DNA of 64,000 nt from Arenicellaceae bacterium. Its GTDB lineage: Bacteria > Pseudomonadota > Gammaproteobacteria > Arenicellales > Arenicellaceae. Location of the stretch: NCBI GenBank assembly GCA_029246505.1, contig JAQWNC010000006.1, positions 62,001 through 126,000 of the forward strand, given 5' to 3'. The notes under the pieces were generated by a model. It was not told the DNA's origin. It made no database searches and saw only the letters and a list, made by a program, of their open reading frames with translations. Positions within the stretch are counted from its first letter, which is position 1, and the number at the start of each line of letters is the position of its first letter. Made by a program: the position numbers and the translations under genes. This document shows positions 63,998 through 64,000 of the stretch, piece after piece.

Positions 63998-64000
63998 CGG

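Noticed and set aside
63987-64000. Start of another gene overlapping the last cupin
   Set aside because: Only four codons are visible, so it cannot be supported.
1-64000. CRISPR arrays, tRNA/rRNA genes, insertion sequences or prophage
   Set aside because: I saw no repeat-spacer pattern, cloverleaf-like sequence, transposase, integrase or phage structural gene; a covariance-model search would be the decisive test for RNAs.

Overview
The window looks like a chromosomal segment of a free-living, probably marine, heterotrophic gammaproteobacterium of moderate GC. Supporting this are a DUF3581 protein, a DUF2797 protein, YaaA, an LpxL-type late acyltransferase, PpiC, a YadG/YadH-like ABC pair and an NAD-dependent formate dehydrogenase, alongside TRAP, SSS, AAHS, SLC13 and RND transporters. 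I see no rRNA, tRNA, CRISPR array, transposase, integrase or phage gene. The taxon is an inference from gene content only.

Layout. (1) 1-10.7 kb: a run of exported enzymes, comprising a type I sulfatase (cut by the window edge), an M19 dipeptidase lipoprotein, an LpqC/PHB-depolymerase-like esterase, an arylsulfotransferase-family propeller, a GMC oxidoreductase with a gluconate-dehydrogenase subunit-3 partner, a DUF6152 protein and an exported AtsA-like metallo-beta-lactamase-fold hydrolase. Sulfate and ester chemistry recurs. (2) 10.7-18.8 kb: a ring-degradation-like cluster with two AAHS aromatic-acid MFS transporters, an enamidase homologue with an altered metal site, a DUF1185 protein, a carboxymuconolactone-decarboxylase-family protein, a cupin, a VOC extradiol-type protein and an alpha/beta hydrolase. 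A 105 bp non-coding segment, about 89% identical, lies upstream of both the exported hydrolase (9451-9555) and the second MFS operon (18887-18992), in the same orientation relative to the downstream gene. This suggests a shared control region. (3) 19-26.4 kb: an SLC13 permease with RCK_C domains, a secreted cupin flanked by a 46 bp direct repeat, and an MFS / M24-peptidase-fold / Gfo-Idh-MocA group whose M24 member has Cys in place of a metal-ligand Asp.

(4) 26.7-33.2 kb: envelope-lipid genes, comprising an LpxO/AspH-like hydroxylase, a DUF374 acyltransferase, a decayed cfa pseudogene, and an ACP / fatty-acyl-AMP-ligase / LpxL-type operon with a probable phosphoenolpyruvate carboxylase N-terminal remnant upstream. 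(5) 33.4-40.2 kb: a Tat-like HD-domain protein with the ligand pattern of mixed-valent diiron oxygenases (PhnZ type), convergent with fdsGBA-fdhD. (6) 40.5-47.8 kb: DUF3581, a TRAP transporter (DctM/Q/P), a divergent GntR/FCD regulator, a beta-hydroxyacid-type dehydrogenase and a sodium:solute symporter. (7) 48-53 kb: PpiC, an ABC exporter, YaaA, a short DUF3307-like protein, a coding remnant and DUF2797. (8) 52.7-64 kb: a two-gene RND efflux operon without an outer-membrane partner, a DUF6644-like membrane-protein group with a 30-residue micro-ORF, a nucleotide-translocase-type transporter, an aldolase/SDR fusion, a purine nucleoside phosphorylase and a cupin.

How the parts fit: the left third reads as periplasmic clipping of decorated (sulfated or esterified) substrates, uptake by AAHS transporters and cytoplasmic ring or amide chemistry. 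The middle handles lipid-A-type acylation and formate oxidation. The right third is transport, stress and nucleoside salvage. Pathway-level statements are inference; family assignments rest on visible motifs.
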